Below are positions 27,815-40,732 of a stretch of 64,000 bases of DNA, in pieces. The notes below the pieces were generated by a model that had not been told where the DNA came from, ran no database searches, and was given only the letters and a program-made list of their open reading frames with translations. This DNA is from Platycnemis pennipes (taxonomy: Eukaryota > Arthropoda > Insecta > Odonata > Platycnemididae). A program made the translations under genes and the position numbers. The stretch spans positions 115,589,271 through 115,653,270 of the forward strand of contig OW121851.1 in assembly GCA_933228895.1 (NCBI GenBank), written 5' to 3'. Within the stretch, counting starts at the first letter, position 1. Every line of letters starts with the position of its first letter.

Positions 27815-27858
27815 TCTTACTACCCTCCAAGCCACATCGAGGGTATGTTGCAGGGGTG
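27815..27858 (-). mobile_element. LINE family A, isolated 3' end
   Basis: The text CTACCCTCCAAGCCACATCG with AGGGTATGTTGCAGGGG follows the family 3'-end hairpin pattern (CCCTGCAAGCCACC, short loop, GGTGTGTGGCAGGG) with several substitutions. No coding remnant is recognised upstream. LINE B begins about 70 bases further on. Confidence 0.65.
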
Positions 27859-27924
27859 TAACTGCCTCCTAGTCAACAATTCGTGTATAGAATAGGTTGC
27901 ATTCCATTTCTTTTCCCGGTAGAG

Positions 27925-28344
27925 TCAGTATGGATCAACAAACCTAAGATTTGTTTGACGCAGCTCTCCGCTAGATTGTTCTATTGGCTAACCTCTTTAT
28001 ATGTTATATAATCCTTCTCTTTCACATCTTTAACTACTTGTGCTGAAAGGCCTTCCTTTTCCAGTTTTCTCGTTCAATTTTCCTTCGACGACTGTCTTCA
28101 TCAGGCCATCGTGTCTCGTGGTATGGCAGATTAGAATGCCCCGTCTTCTATTTAAAACTTTCAGCAGATGCCTCTTTTCTCCCAATCTTTTTAGGACTTC
28201 TCCATTTAGTCACTCGGTCGATCCATTTTATCTTCATCATTCTTCAGTACCAAATTCGGAATGTATCCAGCCTCGACTTTTCTGATCCTGCCATTGTTGA
28301 TGCCATACTGCCACAACGAAACATGTTCCATTTGTCAGTTCTAA
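27925..28344 (-). mobile_element. LINE family B, 3' part of a copy split by a DNA transposon
   Basis: The minus strand matches the 62-63 kb LINE from its 3' end (GTTTGACGCAGCTCTCC) through TTCATCAGGCCATCGTGTCT, CACTCGGTCGATCCATTTTA and the region coding for the FLYGSEAW block (CTGCCACAACGAAACATG). Homology stops at 28344 and resumes at 29081, on the far side of a TIR element. The copy is decayed, with several in-frame stops. Confidence 0.85.
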
Positions 28345-29080
28345 AGCCGAGTTTACATGATGCATTTACACACGCGGGTAGATGCTTGACCACATTCACC
28401 ATCAAAATTGCACCGTGTAAACACTCAAAATTGCGTGAATGCGTGGACAGAAAATAGCCCCTGTTCTATTTTGGTGAATGTGTGCGAGCAATTTGTAGTC
28501 GTTTCGCAGTGCCATCTGGTGGTAGCTATCATAAACGACATATTCATTCAGTTGTTTGCGGCTTTTCGTTTGTGCTTCGGTGTGTTTACGTGCGTCTTAC
28601 TGCTTTTTATATTTCGACCCTTGCTTTGTCTGGACCTTTATTCTACCGAAGAAAATGAAGAAATACTCGAATATTATTGATATGAATGTTTATATTATGC
28701 ATGTTTACTAATTTTGTGGCGCACTTCTGTGGGCAATTACGAAAGTTTTAATGTTGTGGTAAGTACATCGTTTCCATCGGCATTCACGGTATCCCATGTA
28801 AATGTGTTTATTAACAACTGTTATCTATTATCTGTTGTCAATAACAATAACTGAAGTTAAGGTATGATGTCGTCTGTTTCGTAGAAGTGGCGCTTGATAC
28901 TAGTAAAACAAAAGCAATCGTGTAATGCGTATCTAGAAAATAGTCGAACAATGGCGCTAACACAGGCATCGTGTAAACACTCCTCAAGTGCGAGAACGCA
29001 CATCTGTCCAGACATCTATCTATTCACGCATCTGTCCAGCAACGTACTTGCGCGGTTAAATGCATCGTGTAAACTCGGCT
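28345..29080. mobile_element. 736-bp TIR DNA transposon nested in LINE B, TAA target duplication
   Basis: The ends are 24-bp terminal inverted repeats beginning AGCCGAGTTTAC, identical except for one base (28345-28368 and 29057-29080), with weaker similarity for about 15 further bases. The motif GTGTAAACACTC occurs subterminally on both sides as a direct repeat (near 28415 and 28970). TAA at 28342-28344 and 29081-29083 flanks the element, and the host LINE reads continuously once it is removed, which fixes the borders. A 3-bp TWA duplication is characteristic of PIF/Harbinger elements. No transposase is recognised. A 90-codon plus-strand frame at 28408-28680 ends STEENEEILEYY but matches nothing I know, so the element is probably non-autonomous. 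Superfamily placement rests on the duplication alone. Confidence 0.8.
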
Positions 29081-29150
29081 TAATAATGTGTTTCCTTACC
29101 TCCAAGCTTGTCTTTTCCCGTGCTTTTCCTTGTTCTAATCTATAAACTGT
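29081..29150 (-). mobile_element. LINE family B, 5' part of the split copy
   Basis: The text TTTCCTTACCTCCAAGCTTGT at 29091-29111 corresponds to GCTTCCTTACTTCCAAGCTTGT near 62657 in the best LINE B copy and continues the fragment that ends at 28344. Similarity decays after about 29125. Orientation is the same (minus), confirming a single LINE copy interrupted by the TIR element. Confidence 0.75.
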
Positions 29151-29429
29151 TCATGCACATGCTTATCTGTAAGTCTGATGCGCATTAACCTTAATAGATA
29201 AATAAGCCTCAGCGTACCTCCGGCAATAACCAGAATTAATAAATCCATTAAGGTGTTTCTATTATTATTAGGAATAACGTGGGAAGCTATGGGAATGGCA
29301 TTTTTAATACCAAAATTCGTAGAATGATTAATGTTAAAGTACGACCTGTACCGTATCTCTAATTATCACTTGTTTTTCTTTAAATGTCACGTGACTCCGA
29401 AGTACTAGTGCCAGATTGCCGAAGCCCGT

Positions 29430-29472
29430 ATCTACATAATACCCTGCTAGCCACCATAAAGTTGTGTGGCAT
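29430..29472 (-). mobile_element. LINE family A, isolated 3' end
   Basis: TCTACATAATACCCTGCTAG, then CCACCATAAAGTTGTGTGGC, matches the family A 3' terminus, including the CTACATAAT tail edge. Only this short end is recognisable, as expected for a strongly 5'-truncated insertion. Confidence 0.75.
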
Positions 29473-32400
29473 CTTATCGAAAGATACACAAAGATACACG
29501 AGGGATTCAAACTGCGATGGCAATTATCGTTTCGGAGAAACGATATAAGGATAAGATGTCATCGGGAAACTCCTTTTCTCCCTCATTATCAATATGTGGT
29601 CTGTGTTTTTCTGTAGGTGTTTGATTTAGTTGTTTTCAAAATAGCATAGATATTGGAATTAAGTAAGAAAAAGTTTCTATAAATAACTTGCACGGAATGT
29701 GTTATTAACACACGATTGTGATATTCGCTGTTCAATCTTTTCTCAAGAAGAAAGTTTGTACTCATTCTTGTTGTGCTTAATTCGTTGGGCATTCAACTTG
29801 CAATGAAATCCGCGAGGTAGAATAATTTCTTTTCCTTCGCTATTTATTTTCACTTTCACCATTCACTATTAGTATGAATATTATGACTGGGTGTTTCAGC
29901 ATGCCCAACGATTCAAACTTGCTTAAAAGGCGTGTGGAATCAAGCGACAAGTGTATGGAAAGTAGGGCTTTGTACGAGGGATCTCAAGGTTGGATGGACA
30001 ATACTGGTGTTATGTAGTTATACTGATGTTAAAAGAGTTAAAATAAATGTATGATAGTCTTTACGTATTTTATTTACATAATGTTTTGAAATTATCATTT
30101 CATAATGAGCCAAGGTGAGCGTGTCTATACTTATGCCCTGGACGATGACTATATTGGCAACTTTTTGTCTGCGAAGTTTGCTGTTCAGTTGCCTCATTTA
30201 CCCGCCGAACTATAAATGTTTTTTCTATGACGAATAATACACGAGTGTGAATTATTTTGAAATTTTTCTTCCTTTTCCGTCTTAAGTTTATTCATTGTGG
30301 AAAATAATCGAATCTCGCAATGTAGATATTTCAAATAATGAGGGTTTTCAAGCTCATTGCTCTAAAATATTATGTAAAGAACCCAAACTACGTTTACTAG
30401 GAGTTCATGGTGCCTTTTCTTCAGATAAAATCGTCTCTCGTTCTGTTTTTGAGTGAATCCTCGTATAATGCAAGGTTATACAATAATAAATGCAACACTG
30501 CGTGGAATTGTGCCGTTGACAAGTGGTATTGATGCCATGCTTGTGCATATCGGTTCGGTCGCACTTTGATTCACTCAAGGGAAGCATCGCTAACAGATGT
30601 TGTGATGTGTAGAGTGTTCCTCATTTGATGAAGTATGTTATATAAGTATTGGTCTCAAAACGCTGATCACTCGCCGGAAAGGGAAACGTAGTAGACGAAG
30701 GATGAAACGTAGTCCGTGATTTAGCCTTCACAGGTCGTTTCCCGCTGCTCCCCTTCCCCTCCTGTCCCCGACCGGCTCCCGTGGTATGATCCACAATCAT
30801 TGGGCCGATAGTGACGCAAATTCATATCATCCGCGCAGTTCGCAGTGTCGTCTTTTTAACGATCTGCCGTCATCCCGTAGTTCCTCACCCTATAGGTCTT
30901 TGAGGGTGTGTCAGGCAGGTCGGGTGAGGATGGAATGATGGTTAGGATGGACCGGAATCGTGCTGTATCTAACTGTCGGATCTCTCGCGAAGGGAAATGT
31001 TTGTGACGCACTTTTCCCTCAATGGTTCAAATCCTCTCTTCTGCGGTTAGGATGTGAACTTCAGATTTACTACTAGTGATTAATTTTATTTATTTTTATT
31101 AGCTATTTATGAATTTGGGAATTTCTATCATTTTATTTTATTTTTATAAATCACCTTTTTAGTTAGACCTGATGTTTGAATGGCAATTTTTTTGTGAGTG
31201 GGTAAGGGCAAAAGAAATTTTGGCTGGTTTCCAGTTGCGGCGCCTAATACGGCCCAGACCACTCTTATCGTTGGCCAGAAAATATATTTGTCTTAGTCAA
31301 GTTGCGTTTATTTAAATAAGTTACGATTGGTGAGGCCCTATAAGAGGTTTTACCAATTGTGAGATGTCACATCTAATGAATTCAGCTCGTATTACTGGTT
31401 CAACACTGCCAGGCTCGTAGCCCTGATTTGGGTGATTTTGAATGACGACAATCGTTGAATGAATCGTTGTAAGCCATGGTGTTATGTTGTTGGCAACATC
31501 ATGACACAGAATTGGATATGGAAAAAATCCGCTTGGAGGAAACGTTCCGGAGCCATCAAATATCTACCACCGACGTTTTGCTGAAGATTTGCTACTTCAT
31601 ATGTTGTTTTTTAGAGAAATATGCCAATTCATAGATGGTATTGTACGCCTGTAACTTTGCCCGTGGATATGTTATCTTAGATAACTTCGTAAGATTACTT
31701 CGTTGCTATTGAAGCGGTGCGTGTGACATCAATAGACCTTTCATTTCAGAATTGCCTCTTGAGTGCCGTTAACCTACCGTGCCCTTCGAGAGAATCCAAG
31801 ATCCCATCAATTGACCGTTATTAGTATGGTTTTGGTCAATAATTTACAGAGTTGATGAAAGTTGACCGGTCAACAATATGCCATTTAATGGAACGCTTTG
31901 TCGTCAAAAACCTAATGCAAATTAATGTGAAAATTAATTTGTTTTCTTGAATCTTTAATAAGGATTTTATGAACTTTAAATGATAAAAACGTGTAAAAAC
32001 CGTACCTTTAATGGTTGGAATTACAAGATTGTAATGTCGCATAGTTTTGAAATATTATTCATTGTCCAAAGTATCGGGATAGTTTAATCAGGTCGTGGCT
32101 CAACTCTGAATTTCATACTTTGCGTGAGTTTCACGTATTCTTGTTGGTAAAAATTAAATAGTATTTATGAACAGCCATTTGAAGGGCAAATTCACTCTTC
32201 GCAGAATGTACTCCTAATATATAGTACTCATACGGCTGAATTTCGATAGTATTTCTTTTGAATTGCAGTAGAATGGTTAATTGTTGCATAATTCAGAAAA
32301 GGATTTTTACGATTATGCATCCGCTCAGCAAATTTCGATTTTACACTTTCTCGTACTTTACAGGCACCCTCGCATGATTTTCCGAGAGCACATACTTTAT

Positions 32401-35400
32401 TGAATTGTTAGACATTTAACTCGATTTTTTGCCAAAAAATGTTTCCTTCTAGGCGAATTTAAATAGACTCCAACCGCCACTTAATTATGTATACGATCCT
32501 ATTAAACCCTTGTATACACATCCAAAATAAGTTACTTTAACAGGCATTAAAGTTTGGCGATGATCAATTCAGTAGGAAAGTTTTAAATAATGAATTTTCT
32601 ATGTGAACGCTCGATTGAAAATAGTTTTTAAAATCAGCCCTTCTTTGTTCAACCTGCGATAACGTTATAACGTGAGAAAATAAAAATATATGCTTCACAT
32701 AGTTCAACACAGAATAAAATAGCTAAATTTTGGTATAGGTACCTTGTTTTTATGTAGGACTACGGGGAAACTTTTATTTACACCTAAACTCGAGTATGTA
32801 TACTACCTATTTCCCCGACAGTAGTCCGAGAGGAGAAGGTCGTAGTTATAATGCAGGATTGCTTATTTCTACGGTACAAACTATCCACGTCAAGTAGATA
32901 GAATGGTTGTTGAATGCGTCTTCTGCAAAACTCATCACCAGGGATAAAATAACAAAGACAGAACTTCTTGTGCCATGATGTTTATTCGAACTTGAATGAT
33001 AACGTTCCCTCTTCGCTCAAACTGGTCTCCAAGTATGAGAGGGGCGTGTCGTGACGTAGTGAATTGGAGTGGGTATTTGCTTCAACTTGGCAGTTGTCCG
33101 TTGAAAAAGCAAAAAGACGTGGAAAATCCCCATTTAACAGTACGTATTCTGAATACTGTATACTTTATGATCTTTCTGATTTATGTGTAGGAATCAAAGA
33201 TGAATTTGAGTTTTCTCTTAATTCTTGTAGACCGAATCCGGCATAAGCCCATATGCATTCTTGTCTTATGAGTGACTGATTTGAACCTAAAACGAAAGGA
33301 TTAAGAGGGCATGAAATGAGCTTTCGTGAGTCATAATCTTGTAAGCTACGGATGTATAAATTCACGCTTCATCCCCCCAGCCGTCGTCGTGACGACTGCG
33401 ATTGTTTGGACATAATGAGAAAGGCGAATCGGTTGACGTAACGCATTAACTCATCTGTTTGTGAAAACATTTATGCGGCGTGTGTTGAGGGCACAAGTGT
33501 CAAAAGTTCTTTGATTTGCGAGAAACTAATATTCACGGGAAAATTTTCATTCCATCGCCTCTTCTGCATTCAAAAGTTAGTTGCAGCCAAAAGGTAAGTT
33601 GTTCTTGAAGTTATCCTAAAGAAATTATATTTAACACTCGTGTTTGTATTGCAAGTCCGAGCAAATACTGATAATAATGGTAATTTGAATGGTAAAATTT
33701 TTAAACAGACGCAGGCATAACTTAACTACGTTTTTTAATATCCCTGGCTTTTATTTTTAAATCCAAGGTAGAATTTTCACTCATAATGCTACTTCATGTT
33801 TTCTTTCGTGAATTCAAGTTGTGGTTTGAGTCTCATGGCCGTATGAGGGAGTACTTTTTTGACGTGAAATTGAGCTCTCTGGAAGCGTCTAGAAGAAATC
33901 TGCCACTGATGTGAACGATGTGTTTTCTACTCATCGCGACGTTACGTAATGTCTGTTCTCGGTCGCGCTAAGCTCAGTACATATCTTAAGTTATGTACGC
34001 TTGTATGGCCCTTGCCCTTTCTTTGTTCATTAAGTCTCATCCGTTATTCTGGTGTATTTTATTTGGGAATAAAATTCAGTTTGCCTGTATGATTATATAT
34101 ATCTCTTCACAAGGGAGTATTGTTTGTAACTTACTGATGTTATAAACGGATAATTTATCAGTATCATATCCTATCGATGTCATCACGCCTATTGTCTCCC
34201 GTCTCTCATGCAACACCAAGACCTCGCTTCGACTGTGATGTTTAGTATTGTTAACCTAAGCAGCTTTCTTCGAAGATGCCTTCGTCGCATGCGTAAATGT
34301 CGAAATCATTTTTTTTTTCTTCGGAAGAGTCTAGGTTTTACTTATTTGTTGTAATGTTATTTTCAATTATTAAAAAAAGCCTTTTCCACAAGTGATATTT
34401 ATTGTCAAACTTTACCAATCCCCAGATGCAGATGAAATTATTATGCTCTCCTAAATATGGACTGGAGCCACAATGTGAAATGCAGCGATTGTAGAATGGA
34501 AATTAGTCTTATTACCAAAAAAATATATTTTGCTGTCACGTCACATTTGGGTGTTTAACGCATCTTATGAGTGTGCTACGCTGTAAGAAGGTGCTGCCTA
34601 ACCAATCTGTTTCGATAGGGACTGGCAACGAGCATATCTCGAACAGCATTAACACATGTTATTTAATGAAGGTGTCCTCATTAGCTCTTCCTCCGTTTCT
34701 GACGTAGCGCTTCACTCGTCAGAGCTTGATACAGCCGGTTTCTTCGTTCTGCTTTCTTTCGTATCTAAGGCAATGAACACTTAATAGTGACTAACAAGTT
34801 ATGCAAAGTTTTGTTTTCGATGTTGGACTGTTTCTTGAAGTCAGCCTTGTGCAAAACGAAAGAAGAAAGTTTAGATTTGAAATTGGTGGCCCATTATTAT
34901 TGGAGAAGTTACGAGTTAGAATTGCATACTCAACTTGGTTCGTCAATTTCAACGTCAATTAGTGCTTCTGGAAATACAGAACCGTTAGACAGTATTTTCT
35001 AGTTCTTGTGGTATGAGATTTAGTTAATATCATTGTGCCTATTCGTTTTGGCTCAATGGGGGTGAATGAACTTAGTGGTAGTAATTAGAGACTGAGCTGT
35101 TATCATTTATTTGATCATTATTGTGGTCATTTATGCTGTTTAAAGCATATAGAATTTTCGGAACATGTACGATTCTTAAGGAATGAATTTACTACAGAGT
35201 TCAGTCATCTCAGTATCTTGGATTAATGGCTCAGTACGTGCAGAAACCTTGTCCTTCCGGAAATATTGTGTGCGAAAAGTGTACTTCGTCAAGATTTGAG
35301 TGTCGAGTAGAATTAAGGAGGTAGCTACACGGAGAGGGAGACGCAGGAGGGAGTGTTAAATATGGTGGTAGAGGAAAGTAAATCGGTTGGGAGAATTAGG

Positions 35401-37879
35401 ATGGGACAACGAATGTGAACAGCGGACGTTCTGAAAGGTTCCGGGATGTTGAAGAAGATGATAGATGATAGAAAATTAGGTAAGTTCAGTAGAGTGAGGA
35501 AAAGGAAACGAGTCATAAATGCCATAAAGGTATCTCTTTATATTGGAAATTTAAAGCCTTAAAGAGAGTTTTATTTAAAAAATATAGCTGGATAAGGAAT
35601 GATCAATGAGGTAGGAATAGCCCGTAGTGCATATCTACAAATATTGGTGATATACTTGTGATTATGATGATGGAATTTTGAAGGGGAATTTGACGTAGAC
35701 ATTACCGGGATTTTAAGAAAAAACGCGTCGTGAAGCATTAAGTTCTTAACAAAAGGTAAGCGAGTAAAAACCGGGATACCTCAACAAAATCTCCATCACT
35801 ATCGGGATTCAAACCTGCGTACAAGAAGCCGTGCTGCAACCGTGATGGGTGAATCATCATGTTTAATAAAAGGTTTATTCGTGTGTGAAGTACCTCCGTA
35901 AATCTTTTGGCTAGGGGGTGAGTGAAATTAGTTAAATCCCCGGATAAACTTTTTGCCCCCAAGAAACTTGTGCACTAATATAATTTCTAGAAGAAAACGT
36001 TGAGTATACAGCGTCTCGACTACTGTCCTATTTTACGCATGTGAGTTACTGTGTTGTGATAGCACGATATCTTTAATCCCAAAACTTTTTTTTCTCGCGG
36101 TGGACCTTTTTTTTCATCTTGGCGGAAATTTTGTATGTGCCGATCTTTCTTTAGGAACATGTATCAGTCTGTCTGACGTCGTTCATAACCATTCACTGAT
36201 AAGGCTTCAAAACTTTTCCATTAAGCCTATCTATCGAGACTACCCGAAATGACAAAACGTAGTAAATATGCCGCGGTCTCCGTATCAGAATGAGGCTTTA
36301 GTGTGTATAAATTACGCGGAATTGTTTTCAAACCTACGCCTTTAGAATGTGGACTAACTTACCGCATGCGTATGTGCCCTTCGTTCTCTTTTGTGATAGA
36401 AACAATTAAAAGCTCAATTATTGGCCTGTTAGCGTCATTCTCTTTTTTATCGAATGATATTGTATCTTCGTTCCAAGTTTCGAGTGGCGGAGTATCAGTT
36501 TTCCTGTTGCCAAAGGGGAGTATATATCAGTATACCTGGGTGAAAAGTATCACAATTGGGGAAAATTGTGTATTCATTTCATCAATCAAGTGTAAGACCT
36601 CACTTTTCCCAGTTTTTTGTTGTTAATACTCCATAGAACACATTCCAAGTTGTTGGAATGCGAGGGTCTACCCATAAGTAATAACTGCATATTTGATATA
36701 CCTCTTAATATAAGTGCAACATTCTTCGTTGAGACCACGAATCACTGTCGTATGAGGAAATTACTAAATTTTGTTGGATTAGATGAAATTTTAAAAAATC
36801 GATATGAAGATGAGAACGAGTAGTATCATTTATGCACAGATGAAACATTGTTACTATTTTATTATAGCTGATACTAGAGAGTCAACTATTTCCAATATTT
36901 AGATAAAGGCCACTGATAATGCTAGCCACATATTCTCTCTCAATATCTGGAAGTGATTATGGCACATCGTGTATTTTTAATACAAATGTGTCATAATGGT
37001 AATAATTTTAATGAAAATAGCAAAAAGTCTGTTAATGAAAAAAGCCGAAAGTTTTTGATTGAATATATTTATGAGATTTCTTACTCCTTTACTCTATATC
37101 AGTTTCGTTCCTAGGCCTTTAAACAGTATTTTTCAGTCTAAAACAATGTTTCACGACACACCACCCTATTACATTTATTCATTAGTTTGCGTCATTTTAA
37201 ATATAAAAGAATGAAAGTATAGGTAGAATGTGTTCACTTTTATTGGTATGTTCCATCTTTATTGAAGTTACTGCATATCTCAAGGAATGTAGTTTTTGCA
37301 TTACGAAAATTGGCTCCAGTTATTCATGAATATTGCTTAAGTGATACTGGAAACAAATTATTTCACTCTTTTCGGCAGCAGAGGTTGTATTCTTACCACT
37401 TACGTTCATTTTCTTAGCATGTGCATACTTCACTACCGAGCAAAACGTTTTTGTCCACTAGAAAAATAAGAATTGCAGGGATTATATACTAGATCCACCG
37501 TTGTGTTATTACTCCAACTATATCCAGCTTATTGAAATAATTGACCACGATATGTATTAGTAAAAATTTTGGCATTCAATTTTATCTTCGCACAATGAAG
37601 AACAGTTTTCGCGGGGGCTACACTAACACCTGTAAATTGTTTTACCGATTACTTCTGCTTGAATTACCTGAACCTCTCCTTAATGTCTATGTGCTTCTCG
37701 GAGGAGTACATTTTCCTTACGTAGACTGTGTTGAAATAGATCATGCACATCCTTTTAGCATGTCTTGATGAAATAAGGTACATATTTGTTTCTTCTTGCT
37801 ACTGTGATCAGCTTCCGTGCGACGCTTGTTTTGATGATCTAGGTACGATAAGTAAAATGTCGTGGCATCAAGAGGAAAT
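29473..37879. other. Mostly no recognised content
   Basis: Apart from the GC-rich patch at 30690-30990, nothing could be named in these 8.4 kb. The longest frame (107 codons, 36303-36626 plus) has no recognised motif. A B-box-like AGGTTTGAATCCC lies on the minus strand at 35804-35816 without a matching A box. Confidence 0.55.
30690..30990. other. GC-rich patch
   Basis: Pyrimidine-rich and CpG-containing sequence (TCCCGCTGCTCCCCTTCCCC onward) stands out from AT-rich flanks. No open frame of note and no repeat family is recognised. Confidence 0.35.
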
Positions 37880-38371
37880 TTATTTCCTTCGAGGTGCATC
37901 TGCCGTAGTTGGTGTTTTGATGAGAAGAGGGGTGGCGACTCCCGCAGGGAGTGGTCGTACCCGCTCGCTAAATGAAAGGTTCGACGGAACTAGTTCCCGT
38001 CGGCTTCGAGCATGGTTTTCGCTCGCCGTGGACACGGATTCTTGGAACGGTGACGTAGTCCCGAGCCTCTTGTGGTGATAAGCCCAACGGTCGTCGTCAC
38101 AAGCGCTGGTGGCGCCCTCGGCGGCCGGCGGAGAAAGTGACGTTGAAGAAAAGTGGGGGCGCAGGTGGGATCCCGGCAACATCCGCTTTTCGAATCAGTC
38201 GGCGGCGGACCGCAGCCATCGTACAGTGGCTACGTCCTCGACTCCCGGGCGTCATACAGTGGCCCGTGTAACCTCTTGTGGATACATCCGACATTTTTTT
38301 AAGCGAGTGAAAGTTCCTTACTCAGGAATTCCTTCGGAACGGCAAGAAATAGGATTGCAACAATTTCCGGC
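37880..38371 (+). promoter_or_regulatory. CpG-dense promoter-like region and 5' leader
   Basis: The stretch is clearly richer in G, C and CpG than the AT-rich surroundings and ends at the probable first exon. Open frames occur on both strands (for example minus 37880-38182 and plus 38109-38507), as expected where stop codons are rare through composition. A near-repeat, TACAGTGGC / ATACAGTGGCC, occurs around 38222-38263. No TATA box is obvious. The promoter role is inferred from base composition and position only. Confidence 0.35.
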
Positions 38372-38503
38372 ATGGCGGTCAACATGGAGCAGGATTTCCA
38401 GGACTTCGCCGGAAATGCAGCCGTTACCGTTGCACACACGGGATGCGAACTCTGCCAGCTGTGCTGGGAGATATATAGGCGGTTTAGAGCCAAATTTGCC
38501 AAG
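38372..38503 (+). CDS. Probable first coding exon, possibly alternative SCaMC start
   Basis: An ATG at 38372 opens a 44-residue frame, MAVNMEQDFQDF to RRFRAKFAK, that ends at an AAG|GTAAAA donor at 38504. An in-frame TAA at 38300-38302 limits the upstream extension, and a weak acceptor-like TTCCTTACTCAG ends at 38325, so the 5' leader may itself begin at a splice site. The peptide looks like real protein: it has a compact HTGCELCQLCWEIYRRF segment with three cysteines and balanced composition, unlike the arginine/proline-rich frames of nearby GC-rich DNA. It lies just downstream of a CpG-dense block. The donor is phase 0, matching the acceptor phase of the SCaMC exon at 57666. Direct joining would give a carrier with a short cysteine-containing N-terminus in place of the EF-hands. 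I half recognise this as an EF-hand-less insect SCaMC isoform start but cannot verify it. The alternative is the first exon of an unrelated gene whose other exons lie outside the window. Confidence 0.6.
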
Positions 38504-39509
38504 GTAAAAATTCAGAGTGAATCTTTGCTCCTAGTGAAAGTTGAATGCACTCGTCTGTGGGAATGATATTTGGCGGTATCGTGGTTTATCTGAGTTTCGT
38601 CTCGCCTTGTGAACCATGTGTGCGAGCATGGATTCGTATTGAATCCCTTCCAGCGTTCAAGTGCATCATTTGTAGTTACGTTCTTGCTAAAGACTTTTTT
38701 CGTCTCTACTCCATTATGAAAATTCGCTGATAAAGATTCGGATCCAGATCTTCCCTGACCTATTTTAAGACCTTGAGAGTACATTATGCAAAGGCCAAGT
38801 AGTGTCATTCATTTTCCCTTGATCCTTGAATTTATAATTGTTATGTTGCGTGAAGAAATCCGTCATTCAGGGAGACTGAAGTGATATTTGAGCTTACGAG
38901 CTGTGATAAGTTAATCCGCCAGTGACTGTGGTGCGAGAGTATGAGTGCAAACGGAAGAGAAGCGAAAAGAATTCCTCTCCGCGACTGCACGGAGATTTGT
39001 TACCTCTTCCTTTTGCTGTCCCATTTTAATATCGAGGTGTATTCGCCCTTTTCCTTTCGTACCCATTGTGCCTTTTCAATTCACATACTGATGTGATTGG
39101 TTTCATTTAACAAGATTTTGCAAGTGATTGGGGATGCAAAGGAAGTTGTATTTATTTCGGTCGTGTATCTCATTTACATGTTCCCCATTGACGTTTGGCG
39201 CAGCGACGAAGGTGATTCGTATATTTTGAAAATTTCCGTGAATGAAAAATCGCCCTTTCTCAAATATTTATACTTTGCAGAGTTAGTTGAAACGCGAGTA
39301 TGAATTGTGTGGAAATGCGTTTTGTCGCGTCTGCGATAGCAGTCGGCCAAATCCTTCGGGCTTGTATTCTCCTTGAGCCTTGCAACTTGTTGCACTCGTT
39401 TCGAATAGTGCTCGTTGTCCTGCAGGATGTTCATTTGCGTGCCGTCAAACCATAGCGCACGTCTTACCACGAGATGCTGGCTTGTATGTATTGCCTACTG
39501 TTTTGTTCA

Positions 39510-39552
39510 TCTACACGATACCTTGCAAGCCACCGCGAGGGTGTGTGGCAAG
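39510..39552 (-). mobile_element. LINE family A, isolated 3' end
   Basis: CTACACGATACCTTGCAAGC, then CACCGCGAGGGTGTGTGGCA, matches the family A terminal hairpin. No reverse-transcriptase remnant is seen on the minus strand upstream of it (39553-40000). Confidence 0.75.
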
Positions 39553-40732
39553 TTTGTTACTACTAGCTACTGCATCAAGAATCTTTCCCTTGACTCGAGA
39601 AATTGATGGTGAATATGGGCAGAATCAGCTGATCAATGTCCTGCCATGATGAGACACCCTTGGGATTAGCTTGCTAATTACCTTAACACCACTTGTTATC
39701 ACTATTCATTAATTCGCATGTGGTAACTGTGAGTTTCAAAACTTAATGATGAGGAGAAAGTGAAGAAATGTTTTGGACGTCTCGGTCCCAAGGATGCATA
39801 GTTTGCCTTCCTCGTTTGCCACTCGTTCGGTTACTCCAGCCCGCAACACGAATTCTGGGAAAAAACACGCCTTATTTTCTCGCTACTGCCCTCCCCTATG
39901 CTTGACTCACGCCGTTCTTTGAGATTACAGTTGCATTTCGCGCATTTCCATGCAGGAATCACAATTTTTGAGCCTTTGTTCGATCGTGGTGGCTTGCCGC
40001 TATCGTCTGGAATCAAAAGTCGGAGTTAAGATAGTTTTCTCTTTATCGCTTTTTGGACATTTGAAGGCTCTACTCGAAAGTAAAAGTGGACTGGATTTTG
40101 TCTCTTTCGGCCGTGCGTTTTCTCCCAAAGAGCCACGGTTGCAGCTTGGGTTGCTTTACTTCCTGCAGCAACCGGGTCAGCTTGCCTCTCACTGGCCCTT
40201 CTGATCGTGAGCGTGGGAATTTTGCTGGAATCCAGAGCGCTTTCAGTAAATTTAGGCAAACGAATTTTGTCTCAAGACATGACCGATATAAAAAAACTCG
40301 CGCGAACTTAATATTTTGTTCCTCTGCGTTTGTACGTACACTTATTTTTCGATAATTGCATGCAACTGTTTTTTCACATCTCAAAAACAATCTTTTCCTA
40401 CAAAAGCCAGTTTCAATTCTACTATGGATCCATTTCAGCATGAACTTTGATTCATCCCTTATTTCCCTAAAATAATGTTCATCGGTCATTTTAAATGAAC
40501 GTTGGATGCGAAGGGATGATTATCTTCCGTCCCTCCGCTTGAGATTTCTACTTCTAAGCATATATTAATTACTTCCTATCACTAGGGAATAAATTGAATC
40601 TCTCCCTGAATAAATTTAAGAAACAATCTCTTTTTTCCTTGACTTTTTTCTACCAGCGTTCTTCGGTACCCCCGACATAGCTTCAAAGGTGGCTACCGGC
40701 CAATTTTATTTTTTTTTAATAAGTCCTACCTA

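Noticed and set aside
35804..35816. tRNA or SINE on the minus strand
   Set aside because: Only a B-box-like word is present; there is no A box or cloverleaf.
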